DNA from: Pseudomonas frederiksbergensis
GTDB lineage: Bacteria > Pseudomonadota > Gammaproteobacteria > Pseudomonadales > Pseudomonadaceae
Reading direction: 5' to 3'
Assembly: GCF_003732705.1 (NCBI RefSeq)
Contig: NZ_MOBR01000007.1
Span: forward strand, 1 to 64,000
DNA: 64,000 nt
The notes below the pieces were generated by a model that had not been told where the DNA came from, did no database searches, and saw only the letters and a list, made by a program, of their open reading frames with translations. Of this stretch, positions 43,198-53,001 are shown in pieces (the first letter of the stretch is position 1; each line of letters begins with the position of its first letter). A program made the translations under genes and the position numbers.

Positions 43198-44481
43198 ATG
43201 ATTCGTTATCTGAAAAAAAGTAAGCCTGTCGAAGCTCAAGCCGAGATCGCCTCCCAAGTTCGCGATACGGTGGAGCAGATCATCGCCAACATCGCCAGGA
43301 ACGGCGACGCCGCTGTGCGTGAATACTCCAGGCAATTCGATCAGTGGGCGCCCACGTCCTTCCGCCTGACCGACGCAGAAATCGCGGCGTGTGTGGCCAG
43401 TCTTTCGGAGCAGGAAATCGGCGATATCAAATTCGCCCAGGCACAAGTCCGCCGCTTTGCCGAAGTGCAAAAAGCCTCCATGCACGATGTCGAGGTGGAA
43501 ACGCTGCCGGGGGTGATCCTGGGGCACCGCAACATTGCGGTGAACTCCGTGGCCTGTTACATCCCCGGCGGCAAATACCCGTTGCTGGCCTCGGCGCACA
43601 TGAGTGTGCTGACCGCCAAGGTCGCGGGCGTGAAACGCGTGGTCGCCGCAGCACCGCCGTTTGATGGCAAACCGCACCCGGCCATCGTCACCGCGATGTA
43701 CCTGGCCGGTGCCGATGAGATCTATTGCGTCGGCGGCGTGCAGGCAATTGCTGCGTTTGCCCTGGGCACCGACACCTTCAAAGCGGTGGACATGATCGTC
43801 GGGCCGGGCAACGCCTATGTCGCGGAAGCCAAGCGCCAACTGTTCGGCAAAATCGGTATCGACTTGATCGCCGGCCCTACCGAAACCCTGGTGATCGCCG
43901 ATGACAGTTCCGATGTTGAAATCATCGCCGCTGACTTGCTGGGCCAGGCCGAGCATGGCGTTAACTCGCCTGCGGTGTTCTTGACCAACAGCCTGGCACT
44001 GGCAGAAGCCCTGCCGGCGGAAATCGAACGCCAGTTGGCCATCCTCTCCACCGCGCCAGTCGCGTCGATCGCTTGGCGCGATTATGGCGAAATCATCCTG
44101 TGCGACACCGTCGACGAGTTGGTGCAGGAAGCCGACCGGATTGCCTCCGAGCACGTGCAGGTGATGACCCGCGAGCCCTTGTATTTCCTCGAACACATGA
44201 CCAACTACGGTGCGCTGTTCCTCGGTGAACGGACCAACGTTTCCTACGGCGACAAGGTGATTGGCACCAACCACACCCTGCCCACCACCGGCACCGCGCG
44301 TTACACCGGCGGCTTGTGGGTCGGCAAGTTCATCAAGACCTGCACCTACCAACGTGTGCTGACGGACGAGGCGTCGGTGCTGGTCGGCGAATACTGCTCG
44401 CGCTTGTGCGGCATGGAAGGCTTTGCCGGGCACAAGGAGCAGGCGGATATCCGCATTCGTCGCTACAAGAAAACCGCTTGA
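43198..44481 (+). CDS. HisD-family dehydrogenase (sulfopropanediol dehydrogenase-like)
   Basis: A 427-residue zinc- and NAD-dependent alcohol dehydrogenase of the histidinol dehydrogenase fold. ATG 43198 follows [38 protein letters not shown], the zinc ligands in [14 protein letters not shown], catalytic residues in ASEHVQVM, and [14 protein letters not shown] are all present. It is not in a his operon and is likely a catabolic paralogue, like HpsN for 2,3-dihydroxypropane sulfonate; the true substrate is unknown. A terminator follows. Confidence 0.85.
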   Translation: MIRYLKKSKPVEAQAEIASQVRDTVEQIIANIARNGDAAVREYSRQFDQWAPTSFRLTDAEIAACVASLSEQEIGDIKFAQAQVRRFAEVQKASMHDVEVETLPGVILGHRNIAVNSVACYIPGGKYPLLASAHMSVLTAKVAGVKRVVAAAPPFDGKPHPAIVTAMYLAGADEIYCVGGVQAIAAFALGTDTFKAVDMIVGPGNAYVAEAKRQLFGKIGIDLIAGPTETLVIADDSSDVEIIAADLLGQAEHGVNSPAVFLTNSLALAEALPAEIERQLAILSTAPVASIAWRDYGEIILCDTVDELVQEADRIASEHVQVMTREPLYFLEHMTNYGALFLGERTNVSYGDKVIGTNHTLPTTGTARYTGGLWVGKFIKTCTYQRVLTDEASVLVGEYCSRLCGMEGFAGHKEQADIRIRRYKKTA

Positions 44482-44582
44482 GGGCTATGGCCCGGTTGCA
44501 GCACTTGGCAAGCGGGTAGCGAGAAAAAGGGTCGTTTCTCGCTGCTGCTGGTCACTCTCACCGTCTTTCCAAGTGTTTTCAG

Positions 44583-44608
44583 GCTCTCCGTATGGGGAGC
44601 TTTTTTTT
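44583..44608 (+). terminator. Terminator after HisD-like gene
   Basis: GCTCTCC, 3-4 bases, GGGGAGC and eight T. Confidence 0.75.
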
Positions 44609-44661
44609 GAAGCGCTCGAAAGAACTCGTTGTTCCAGGCTGGATTTTAGTGAGGCGATGCG

Positions 44662-46776
44662 ATGGGAACCTTGTCGATTAAAACAAGAATTACGCTGGCT
44701 GCCGGGAGTTGCCTGTTTGCCATGGTGCTGTGCCTGGTGGGTTTTTCGATTCTTCAGATGCGCGACACCTCGGCGGTGGTCAGCGAGTCCAGTACCCAGG
44801 CGCTGTCCCAGGCGTCCATGCAATACCTGGAGGCGACGGGGTTCTTGCAGGCCAACGGAATTGAGCAGCGATTCCTCAGCAGCCTGATGTTTACCCGTTC
44901 CCTGGCCACACAGGTCGTGATGATGCGTCGCCAAGCCAAGCAAAATGGCTTGGCTGCGGCGCAGTTGCGTGGCGATCTGTACCGCTTGATTCGGGCGCAA
45001 GTGGCGACCACTCCGGAGATCCTCGGCGTTGGCATCTCCTTCGAACCGAATGCACTGGACGGTGCCGACGGGAGCGCCATCAATGGCGCCGAATTCACCG
45101 GCAATGCCAAGGGCCGGTTTGCGGTGTACGTCTCGTCGATGCAGAACTTCGTCCTCGACGAAAAGGAAATGTTGGACGACGGTGACCCTGGCAAAGCCTG
45201 GTGGAACTGCCCGAAGAAAACCCGAAAGGCCTGTTTGATCGAGCCCTATACCTTCCAGCTCAACGGTGTGCCGACCCTGACCTCAAGCATCGCGATCCCA
45301 TTGATGGATGGCGGCAAATTCATTGGCGTGGTCAGCATCGACCTGCCGTTGAGCAGTCTGCAAAACATCGCGCAGAAAGCCAGTACCTCGCTGTTCGAAG
45401 GCCAGGGGCAGCTGACTTTTGTCAGCGCCGCCGGTGCCGTCATGGGCCGAAGCGGTGATCCGGCGGCATTGGGGACCGCCATCAAGGACCTCTACCCGCA
45501 GCAGGCGGCTGAGATGTTCGAAGGCGCGAAGTCGGGTAAAACCCTGACCCTCGATGAGGCTGGCAGCGCCAACGTCATGCTCGCCGTGCCGTTTTCCCCG
45601 ATTCCGAACGCCAGCCCATGGATGACCGTCATCGAAGTGCCGCGCGCCACGCTGATGGCCTCGGTCGCGGCGATGCAGCAGGTGATGGAGCAATCCAATC
45701 GTCGGTCGATCATGCTGCAAGTGGCCACCGGGATCGGTGTCACCGTGGCCGGTACATTGTTGATGGGGTTGCTGGCGGTGAGTGTCACACGGCCTATTCG
45801 TCGGGTGTCCGCCATGCTGGAAGACATCGCCAATGGCGAGGGTGACCTGACTCGCCGGTTGAGCGCCGAGCGGCGCGACGAAATGGGCGCGCTGGTGGGG
45901 TGGTTCAATCGCTTCCTCGATAAGCTGCAGCCGATCATTGCCGAGGTCAGCCAAAGCGTTCTGGAGACTCGATCCACGGCGGACCAGGCGTCTTCCATCG
46001 CGACCCGGACTAGCAGCGGCATGCAGCAACAACTGCGCGAAGTCGAGCAAGTCGCCACCGCCGCCCATGAGATGAGCGCCACCTCTCAGGACGTCGCGCG
46101 CAATGCGTCCATGGCCGCGACCGCCGCGCGCAATGGCGACGTCGCTGCGCGGTCCTGCAAAGGTACGATCGAGACGGCGGCGCATTCCATTCAGTCGCTG
46201 GCCGATCACATGAGCGGCGCCATGACCGGAGTCCGTCAACTCGCCGACAGCAGCGAGAAAATCGGCAGCGTGCTCGATGTCATTCGCACCATCGCCCAGC
46301 AAACCAATTTGTTGGCGTTGAACGCTGCCATTGAAGCGGCGAGGGCCGGGGAGACGGGGCGGGGCTTTGCGGTGGTGGCCGATGAGGTTCGTCATCTGGC
46401 CCAGCGCACCCAGGATTCCGTGAGTGAGATCCAGGGCGTGATCGAAAGTCTGCAAAGCGGTACACGCGATGTGGTGAATGCCATGCAGAGCCAGCACCGC
46501 CAGGCAGACGCCAGCGCTGCCAAGGCGCTGGAGGCGGCCGGTGCGCTGGTTAATGTCAGCCAGAACATCGAAATCATGACCGACATGAACCTGCAAATCG
46601 CCAGCGCGGCCGAAGAACAGAGCGCAGTGACCGAAGAAGTGAACCGCAACGTCTCGGCGATCAGGGACGTGACCGGCGCATTGGTAGAACAGGCCGATCA
46701 ATCCGCCCGCATCAGCCAATCCCTCAACGACCTGGCGAACCAGCAACAAGTGCTGATGAACAACTTCAAAGCCTGA
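44662..46776 (+). CDS. Methyl-accepting chemotaxis protein with dCache sensor
   Basis: A 704-residue chemoreceptor. Helix 1 lies at about residues 10-32, a periplasmic dCache-type domain at 33-345 ([20 protein letters not shown]), helix 2 at about 352-374, HAMP at 375-428 ([20 protein letters not shown]), and the signalling hairpin tip near 557 ([20 protein letters not shown]). It has no CheR-docking pentapeptide (ends MNNFKA). It is next to the HisD-like gene, so its ligand may be a related nutrient; that is inference. Confidence 0.9.
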   Translation: MGTLSIKTRITLAAGSCLFAMVLCLVGFSILQMRDTSAVVSESSTQALSQASMQYLEATGFLQANGIEQRFLSSLMFTRSLATQVVMMRRQAKQNGLAAAQLRGDLYRLIRAQVATTPEILGVGISFEPNALDGADGSAINGAEFTGNAKGRFAVYVSSMQNFVLDEKEMLDDGDPGKAWWNCPKKTRKACLIEPYTFQLNGVPTLTSSIAIPLMDGGKFIGVVSIDLPLSSLQNIAQKASTSLFEGQGQLTFVSAAGAVMGRSGDPAALGTAIKDLYPQQAAEMFEGAKSGKTLTLDEAGSANVMLAVPFSPIPNASPWMTVIEVPRATLMASVAAMQQVMEQSNRRSIMLQVATGIGVTVAGTLLMGLLAVSVTRPIRRVSAMLEDIANGEGDLTRRLSAERRDEMGALVGWFNRFLDKLQPIIAEVSQSVLETRSTADQASSIATRTSSGMQQQLREVEQVATAAHEMSATSQDVARNASMAATAARNGDVAARSCKGTIETAAHSIQSLADHMSGAMTGVRQLADSSEKIGSVLDVIRTIAQQTNLLALNAAIEAARAGETGRGFAVVADEVRHLAQRTQDSVSEIQGVIESLQSGTRDVVNAMQSQHRQADASAAKALEAAGALVNVSQNIEIMTDMNLQIASAAEEQSAVTEEVNRNVSAIRDVTGALVEQADQSARISQSLNDLANQQQVLMNNFKA

Positions 46777-46785
46777 CCCCCACCC

Positions 46786-48232
46786 CGTAGGAGCAAAGCT
46801 TGCTCGCGAATAGGCCGGCACATCCAGCATCCATGTCGCCTGACACACCGCCTTCGCGAGCAGGCTCACTCCCACACTGGACCGGCATCGCCCACAAAAT
46901 CCGAGCCCGACACACATCCCCTTGTGGGAGCGAGCCTGCTCGCGAAGACACCGGCACATCCAGCATCCATGTCGCCTGACACACCGCTTTCGCGAGCAGG
47001 CTCACTCCCACACTGGACCGGCATCGCCCACAAAACCCGAGCCCGACACAGTCCCCCTGTGGGAGCGAGCCTGCTCGCGAAGAGGCTGGCACATCCAACA
47101 TCAATATCGCCTGACACACCGCCATCGCGAGCAAGCTCGCTCCCACACTGGACCGGCATCGCCCACAAAACCCGAGCCCTGCACAGCCCCCGTGTGGGAG
47201 CGAGCTTGCTCGCGAAGAGGCCGGCACACTCAACATCCATGTCGCCTGACACACCGCCTTCGCGAGCAGGCTCACTCCCACACTGGATTGGCGTCGCCGA
47301 CAAAACTTGGGCCCTGCACAGCCCCCGTGTGGGAGCGAGCTTGCTCGCGAAGAGGCCGGCACACTCAACATCCATGTCGCCTGATACACCGCCTTCGCGA
47401 GCAAGCTCGCTCCCACACTGGATTGGCGTTGCCGACAAAACTTGGGCCCTACACAGCCCCCCTGTGGGAGCGAGCCTGCTCGCGAAGAGGCCGGCACACT
47501 CAACATCCATGTCGCCTGATACACCGCCTTCGCGAGCAAGCTCGCTCCCACACTGGACCGGCATCGCCCACAAAACCCGAGCCCGGCACAGTCCCTCTGT
47601 GGGAGCGGGCTTGCTCGCGAATAGGCTGGCACATCCAACTCCATGTCACCTGACACACCGCTTTCGCGAGCAGACTCACTCCCACAGTGGATTGGCGTCG
47701 CCCACAAAATCCGAGCCCGACACACATCCCCCTGTGGGAGCGGGCTTGCTCGCGAATAGGCCGGCACTTCCAACATCAATATCGCCTGATACACCGCCAT
47801 CGCGAGCAAGCTCGCTCCCACACTGGACCGGCATCGCCCACAAAACCCGAGCCCGGCACAGCCCCCCTGTGGGAGCGAGCCTGCTCGCGAATAGGCCGGC
47901 ACTTCCAACATCAATAACGCCTGATACACCGCCTTCGCGAGCAGGCTCGCTCCCACTTTGGATTGGCGTCGCCGACAAAACTTGGGCCAGGCACAGCCCC
48001 CTTGTGGGAGCGAGCTTGCTCGCGAAGAGGCCGGCACACTCAACATCCATGTCGCCTGACACACCGCCTTCGCGAGCAAGCCCGCTCCCACACTGGATTG
48101 GCGTCGCCGACTAAACTTGGGCCCGACACAGCCTCCCTGTGGGAGCGAGCCTGCTCGCGAAGACATAGGTACATCCAACATCATATCGCCTGACACTCCG
48201 CCTTCGCGAGCAGGCTCTCTCCCACACTGGAG
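46786..48232. repeat. Tandem array of 11 REPIN units, exact 135-bp period
   Basis: Each unit has a REP (GTGGGAGCGAGC, then a 2-4 base centre, GCTCGCGAA), a conserved middle and an inverted REP. Forward REPs start at 46924, 47059, 47194, 47329, 47464, 47599, 47734, 47869, 48004 and 48139, always 135 bases apart; a worn unit at 46786 precedes them. Because 135 is divisible by three, long reading frames run through both strands, but these are repeat artefacts. Confidence 0.95.
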
Positions 48233-48253
48233 TTGTGGTGTTCCGCTCAGGTC

Positions 48254-48302
48254 AAAAAAAACGCCGGATCATGCTCTTCTGAAAGAGGTCATGATCCAGC
48301 GT
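48254..48302 (-). terminator. Terminator of the ABC transporter operon
   Basis: On the minus strand GCTGGATCATG and CATGATCCGGC form a long stem ending in eight T, just past the ATPase gene. Confidence 0.85.
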
Positions 48303-48348
48303 TGAAGTGGTTGATAAAACCCGCGCCGGTCTCGGCAGGGGTAATTGT

Positions 48349-49428
48349 CTATGCCGGTATCACCACAAAACTATCCGGCTTGCAGGTCAGCGCCACGTCC
48401 GCTCCGGGCGGTAGTGTGAGGCTACCCGGGGTCGGCAGTTGCTGGCATTTGAGGTCGATGGTGCCGCCAGCAACCGCCACCCGGTAAATAACCCGGTTGC
48501 CAATGAACGACGTGTCTTTCACCTTCCCGGCAAACGCGCCGTCAGCCAGCGCTGCGCCAAGGGCTGGCTCCAGGCCGATGGTTTCAGGACGGATCGACAC
48601 ATTCACCGGCCCGGCCCCGAGGCTGTTCTTGGCCGTGTGTGCGTAGCGACCGAACGGAAGATCGACAAAGCCATTGCTGGTATCGCCCAGCCCATACGTG
48701 CCGTTGACGATATTGGTGTCGCCGAAAAATTTCGCGGCGAACAGTGTGCGCGGCGACCAATACATCTCCTGCGGCCCACCGATCTGCTCAATACCGCCCT
48801 TGTTCAGCAACACCACGCGATCAGACAGAATCATCGCCTCATCCTGGTCATGGGTGACATACACAAACGTGGTCGAAGTTTCTTCGTGGATCCGTTTGAT
48901 CTCGTTGAGCATGTGGTGGCGAATCTTCAGGTCCAGCGCCGCCAGCGGTTCGTCGAGCAGCAACACGGCGGGACGATTCACCAGCGCCCGGGCCAGTGCG
49001 ACACGTTGCGCCTGCCCGCCGCTGAGCTCGGAGATCCAGCGATTCTTGAAGCCTTCCAGCTGCACCAATTCCAGCGCCTTGGTCACTTCACGCTTGATCT
49101 CATCCTTCGGTTTCTTCTTCAAACGCAAGCCGAACGCCACGTTGTCGAACACATCGAGGTGCGGGAACAGCGCGTATTTCTGGAACACCATGTTCACCGG
49201 GCGCTGTTCCGGCGGCAGGGACGTGGAGTCCTTGCCATCGATCACGACCTTGCCGGTGGTGGGTTCTTCGAAGCCCGCGATGATGCGCATCAGGGTGGTC
49301 TTGCCGCAGCCGCTGGGGCCGAGCAAGGTCAGGATTTCGTTGCGCTTGACGGTCAGGTCGACTTTGCCCAGGGCAGTCAGGCCACCGTAGCTTTTGGAGA
49401 TGCCGGTCAGTTCAATACTGTTGGTCAT
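48349..49428 (-). CDS. ABC transporter ATP-binding protein (PotA type)
   Basis: A 359-residue ATPase. Walker A is GPSGCGKTT (residues 38-46), the signature LSGGQAQRVALARAL, Walker B VLLLDEPLAALD and the switch His in YVTHDQDEA. A C-terminal TOBE domain (NVSIRPETIGLEP) is present, as in PotA. It is last of four genes SBP - permease - permease - ATPase, all on the minus strand with short gaps (5 bases here). Confidence 0.9.
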   Translation of the reverse strand: MTNSIELTGISKSYGGLTALGKVDLTVKRNEILTLLGPSGCGKTTLMRIIAGFEEPTTGKVVIDGKDSTSLPPEQRPVNMVFQKYALFPHLDVFDNVAFGLRLKKKPKDEIKREVTKALELVQLEGFKNRWISELSGGQAQRVALARALVNRPAVLLLDEPLAALDLKIRHHMLNEIKRIHEETSTTFVYVTHDQDEAMILSDRVVLLNKGGIEQIGGPQEMYWSPRTLFAAKFFGDTNIVNGTYGLGDTSNGFVDLPFGRYAHTAKNSLGAGPVNVSIRPETIGLEPALGAALADGAFAGKVKDTSFIGNRVIYRVAVAGGTIDLKCQQLPTPGSLTLPPGADVALTCKPDSFVVIPA

Positions 49429-49433
49429 GGTGA

Positions 49434-50234
49434 TTACTCTGCAGTTTCAGCACGTTCAAGTTCGAGACGACGACGGCGCAGGGTCATGACCAGGCCGGCG
49501 ATAACGATGATGGCGATGGTCACGACCAGCATGAATACCGAGGCGGCATTGATGGTTGGGCTGACGGCGCGGCGCATCATCGAAAGAATCATGAGGGGCA
49601 GCGTGGTGTCGCTGCCGGTGACGAACACGGTGATCAGGAATTCGTCCATCGACAGCGCCACCGCGAGGATCGCGGCACCGGCAATCGTCGGCCCGATGAT
49701 CGGCAGCGTCACCAGCCAGAACGCCTTGAGCGGTGTGGCGCCCAGGTCACGGGCCGCTTCTTCGAACGACAGATCGAAGTACTCCAGGCGTGAACGCACG
49801 GACTCGACGAAAAACGGAAAGGTGAACAACGTATGGCCGATGACCACGGTCAGCAGCGAACGCGGCAGGCCGATCAGCGAGAAGAAAATCACCAGCGCGA
49901 TTCCGAGGAACAGACCGGGCAGGGCGATGGGGGCGAAGTTCATGAAGGCGAAGACCGATTTCACCCGACCTTTCATGCGCATCAGCGCCAGCGCCGAAAA
50001 CGTGCCCAGCAGGGTGGTGAGCACGGTCGAGCCCGCCGCGACGATCGCACTGTTGGTCAGGGCCGTCATGAAGTCCGAACTGTTGAACAGCGCCTCATAC
50101 CACTGGGTGGAGAAGCCCTCGAAAGGGAACGATAACGAGGCCGACGAGTGAAAGCTGAACAGCGTGATAATCGCGATGGGCGCGTAGAGAAACAACATGT
50201 AAACGTAAGTAAAGAGTCTGATCATGGCGGTCAC
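49434..50234 (-). CDS. ABC transporter permease (PotC type)
   Basis: A 266-residue membrane protein with six helices and the EAA loop EEAARDLGATPLKAFWLVTL. It matches the PotC type of polyamine-like importers. It starts 20 bases after the first permease. Confidence 0.88.
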   Translation of the reverse strand: MTAMIRLFTYVYMLFLYAPIAIITLFSFHSSASLSFPFEGFSTQWYEALFNSSDFMTALTNSAIVAAGSTVLTTLLGTFSALALMRMKGRVKSVFAFMNFAPIALPGLFLGIALVIFFSLIGLPRSLLTVVIGHTLFTFPFFVESVRSRLEYFDLSFEEAARDLGATPLKAFWLVTLPIIGPTIAGAAILAVALSMDEFLITVFVTGSDTTLPLMILSMMRRAVSPTINAASVFMLVVTIAIIVIAGLVMTLRRRRLELERAETAE

Positions 50235-50254
50235 CTTGTTGTTATGGGCGGCAT

Positions 50255-51190
50255 TCAGTCGTGGTAACGCTTGCCGGGCGCCAGGTTGGCCGCCCGCAAC
50301 ACACCCAGCAGCAGCGCATAGACCAGCATGAAAACAATCAGCAGCAGGTAGGCCATCGCCGCGCCCAGCGGCCAGTTGCCCACCGAGCGGAACTGGTTGG
50401 CGATCACCAGGCCGGTGGTCATCGCATCTCGACCGCCCAGCAACTGCGGCGTGACGTAGTCACTGGCGGCGAGGACGAAGGTGAACATGAACGAGCTGAC
50501 GATGCTCTTGTGCGCCATCGGCATGATCACCCGCCACAGGATCGTGGCACCGCTGGCACCCAGATCGGCGGCCGCTTCGAGGTAGTCCTTTTTGATATCG
50601 CGCAAGCCCGACACCAGCAGCAGAAGGGTAAAGGGCAGCATGATGTGGACCAGGGTCAGCACCACGGAAAACTTGCTGAACACCAGCCAGTCCAGCGGCT
50701 GATCGATCAGGCCCAGGTGCAGCAAGGTGGAGTTGATCACGCCGTTGGTGCCCAGGATCGAACGCCAGGCGTAGACCCGCACCAGATAGCTGGAAAACCA
50801 CGAGATCAACGCCAGGTACAGCACGGCGTTGGAGCGGGTGCGATACACGATGTAATAGGCGACCGGGGCACTGATCACCGTTGACAGCACGGCCGTCCAG
50901 AAGCCGTTTTGCAGTGCGATCCAGAGCGAGTCGTAAAACCCGCTGGCACCAAGGGCCCTGGCATAGTTGGCCAGGGTGGCGGCCGGTTCCATGCTGAAGG
51001 TCTTGGCGGTCCAGAAACTGGCGACCAGCAGCAGCACCGACGGGATGAGAAAGAACACAACCAGGAAAAACAGGGGAGGCGACGCCAGCAAATAACCGCT
51101 CAGGGTTTTTTTGTCGATTTTCACGTGTTTACCGGCCTGCGATTCCCGTTCATCAAGAAGGATGGGCTCGCTGTTGTTGACTACGTTCAT
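50255..51190 (-). CDS. ABC transporter permease (PotB type)
   Basis: A 311-residue membrane protein from ATG 51190; longer frames upstream lack support. Six helices follow an N-terminal cytosolic arm, and the EAA loop is EAAADLGASGATILWRVIMP. It pairs with the PotC-type permease. It starts 134 bases after the binding-protein gene. Confidence 0.88.
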   Translation of the reverse strand: MNVVNNSEPILLDERESQAGKHVKIDKKTLSGYLLASPPLFFLVVFFLIPSVLLLVASFWTAKTFSMEPAATLANYARALGASGFYDSLWIALQNGFWTAVLSTVISAPVAYYIVYRTRSNAVLYLALISWFSSYLVRVYAWRSILGTNGVINSTLLHLGLIDQPLDWLVFSKFSVVLTLVHIMLPFTLLLLVSGLRDIKKDYLEAAADLGASGATILWRVIMPMAHKSIVSSFMFTFVLAASDYVTPQLLGGRDAMTTGLVIANQFRSVGNWPLGAAMAYLLLIVFMLVYALLLGVLRAANLAPGKRYHD

Positions 51191-51324
51191 GATTGTTGTG
51201 CCTTTGTTTTTATCGATAACGAGGGCGCTTTGGCGAGCGCGCAGGCGTGCGTGTCCGCAAACACGCACCCTCAAATAACCGTCCGTTCAAACCAGCCTCT
51301 AAATCGCGCGGCTGGTCGGCCGCT

Positions 51325-52485
51325 CTAGAACGAGCCTTTGAAGTTCGCCCACTGATCGATCCATTCAGCATAGGTCACATACTTGTCGGAGCTCAGGGGT
51401 GGCTGGCCGTAGAGTTTTGACTTCTCGAAAAAGCTGTCCAGGTTTGCGTAGTCGAAGGTGTTTCGCAGGTCGGCCGGCAGCAGTGGAACGGCTTTCTGGT
51501 TGACCACCCCGGAGAACATGGTGGTGGCCATCTTGGCCTGGGTGTCGGCTTCGAGCGTCTTGTTGATGAACTCCAGCGCCAGCGGGACATCCTTCGCGGT
51601 TTTCGGGATAAACAAGGCATCGCACCAGAGGGCCGCGCCTTCCTTGGGAACGGACAGCGCGGTGGTGACGCCGCGTTTGACGGTTTCGCTCGGGGTGTTG
51701 GCGGACGCCGAGAACACCGCGTCCACTTCGCCCGACACCAGCAGGGAAACTGCGTCACCCGAAGAGGCGGCAAAGACCCGGCATTGATCGCGGTACGGTT
51801 TGAGTTTTTCGAAGGCGTCGTCGAATTCGGCACGGGTCAGGTTGGGGAACTTGTCGCCGTAGCCGGCAATGATCGCGATGAGTGACCAGTTCGAGGTGCC
51901 GTCATCGACGAAGGTCAGTTTGCCCTTCAGTTTCGGATCCAGCAGGTCCTTGTACTCGGTAGGCTTTTTCACGTTTTTCGGGTTGTAGACAATGGTGTTC
52001 ATGCCCCACAGCAGCGGCACGCCCCACTGTTTGCCATCCCAGAACCAGCGTTTGCCCTTGTAGAACAGCGGGACCGTATTTTCTTGCGAGTAATTGGGGA
52101 TCTTCGAGGTGTCGATGGCCTTGAGCAGGCCCATTTCCTGGTAGATGGTCTCGTAGCCCAGCGCGTACATGGTCAGGTCAAGCTGCACCGGATCGGAGCC
52201 GGCCAGCCGCGCGGTAATGTCGTCCTGGTTGCTGGCGTAGCTGGAGCGTACGGTGATGCCACGCTGCTTGCGCCAGTCGGCCAGTTCCGCGTCACCGGTT
52301 TCACCTTCCCAGCCAAGAATCTCCAGGTGCCCACCCGCCGCGGCAAACGCACTGGGCACGAAAGAACCCACGTATAACCCCACGGCAGAGGCGGCGGCCC
52401 CGAGCAAAAACGTGCGCCGTTTCAAGCTAATCGAATCCAGGTCAATGCCGGTCAATCCATAACCCGTCTCTGTTTCTTTTTTCAT
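51325..52485 (-). CDS. ABC substrate-binding protein with Tat signal (PotD/F type)
   Basis: A 386-residue periplasmic binding protein. The N-terminus has a 20-residue cytosolic arm, then LKRRTFLLGAAASAVGLYVG and a cut near SAFAAAG: the twin-arginine plus hydrophobic run marks Tat export rather than Sec. The body (ILGWEGETGDAELADWRKQ, TSNWSLIAIIAGYGDKFPN, EFINKTLEADTQAKMA) is of the spermidine/putrescine-like group. The ligand could be a polyamine or another cation-like small molecule. An orphan tatA lies 1.8 kb away. Confidence 0.85.
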   Translation of the reverse strand: MKKETETGYGLTGIDLDSISLKRRTFLLGAAASAVGLYVGSFVPSAFAAAGGHLEILGWEGETGDAELADWRKQRGITVRSSYASNQDDITARLAGSDPVQLDLTMYALGYETIYQEMGLLKAIDTSKIPNYSQENTVPLFYKGKRWFWDGKQWGVPLLWGMNTIVYNPKNVKKPTEYKDLLDPKLKGKLTFVDDGTSNWSLIAIIAGYGDKFPNLTRAEFDDAFEKLKPYRDQCRVFAASSGDAVSLLVSGEVDAVFSASANTPSETVKRGVTTALSVPKEGAALWCDALFIPKTAKDVPLALEFINKTLEADTQAKMATTMFSGVVNQKAVPLLPADLRNTFDYANLDSFFEKSKLYGQPPLSSDKYVTYAEWIDQWANFKGSF

Positions 52486-53001
52486 TTCGAGTTCCTGCCT
52501 AGGGTGGTGGTTAGCAAACGATTAGCGACTAGCAATGTCTGTAGATCGGCAGTGTTATGGCCAGCATTGGTCCCTTGCAGCTGGGGAGATTGACGGCGCG
52601 AAAATGCCTGATGGAACGGGCATTGCGCTGTCGATCTCCACTGATCCGATTGACTCTTCCTTGGCTGGGCTACGCCGCTTTCCTCGGGTTGCAAGGTCAA
52701 GACTTGAAGCGGCGCGCCCAGCGCTTGATAGGCTCGGCTTGTTGTTTTCATGGATCGAGTATTGGCCTGGCAGGCAGAGCACTCAATTTCGCAGCATCTT
52801 TAAAAGCGACGCACTCTGACGCATCAAAGTGACCTAATCGGCGCAGCAGACTCCCCATAACCATAGTTCTCCCTGAACGGGTGAGATGGATGGATGAGCT
52901 GCGTCAACCTGCGTCTCTTTTGCCGCAGGTGCGAAATTGAGTGGCGGGTGCTGCCGGCGAATACTCCAATCGCGATCCTGAGGTTTTGATTGGAGTGTCC
53001 T
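52486..53001. other. Divergent regulatory region, no gene
   Basis: It lies between the binding-protein gene (minus) and the truncated ThDP gene (plus). Several short frames exist on both strands, none with coding character. The plus-strand block at 52899-52938 is annotated apart. Confidence 0.6.
52899..52938 (+). promoter_or_regulatory. Shared 40-bp promoter block, copy B (truncated ThDP gene)
   Basis: CTGCGTCA, 2 bases, CTGCG, 15 bases, GTGCGAAATT. It ends 63 bases before the GTG start at 53002. A possible -10 (GAATACT) lies about 24 bases after it, so its right end would overlap the -35. Confidence 0.75.

Noticed and set aside
43174..44433. 419-codon minus-strand frame opposite the HisD-like gene
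   Set aside because: It is an antisense shadow; the plus strand has the complete dehydrogenase motifs.
45283..46959. 558-codon minus-strand frame opposite the chemoreceptor
   Set aside because: It is an antisense shadow that also runs into the REPIN array.
46766..48196. Long open frames on both strands (476 codons minus, 396 codons plus) with 45-residue repeats
   Set aside because: They follow from the 135-base period of the REPIN array, which is divisible by three. They have no ribosome site or known domain, and the palindromic units explain both strands.
46786..48232. CRISPR-like regular spacing
   Set aside because: The repeats are inverted REP pairs and the parts between them are conserved, not unique spacers. 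No cas gene is near.
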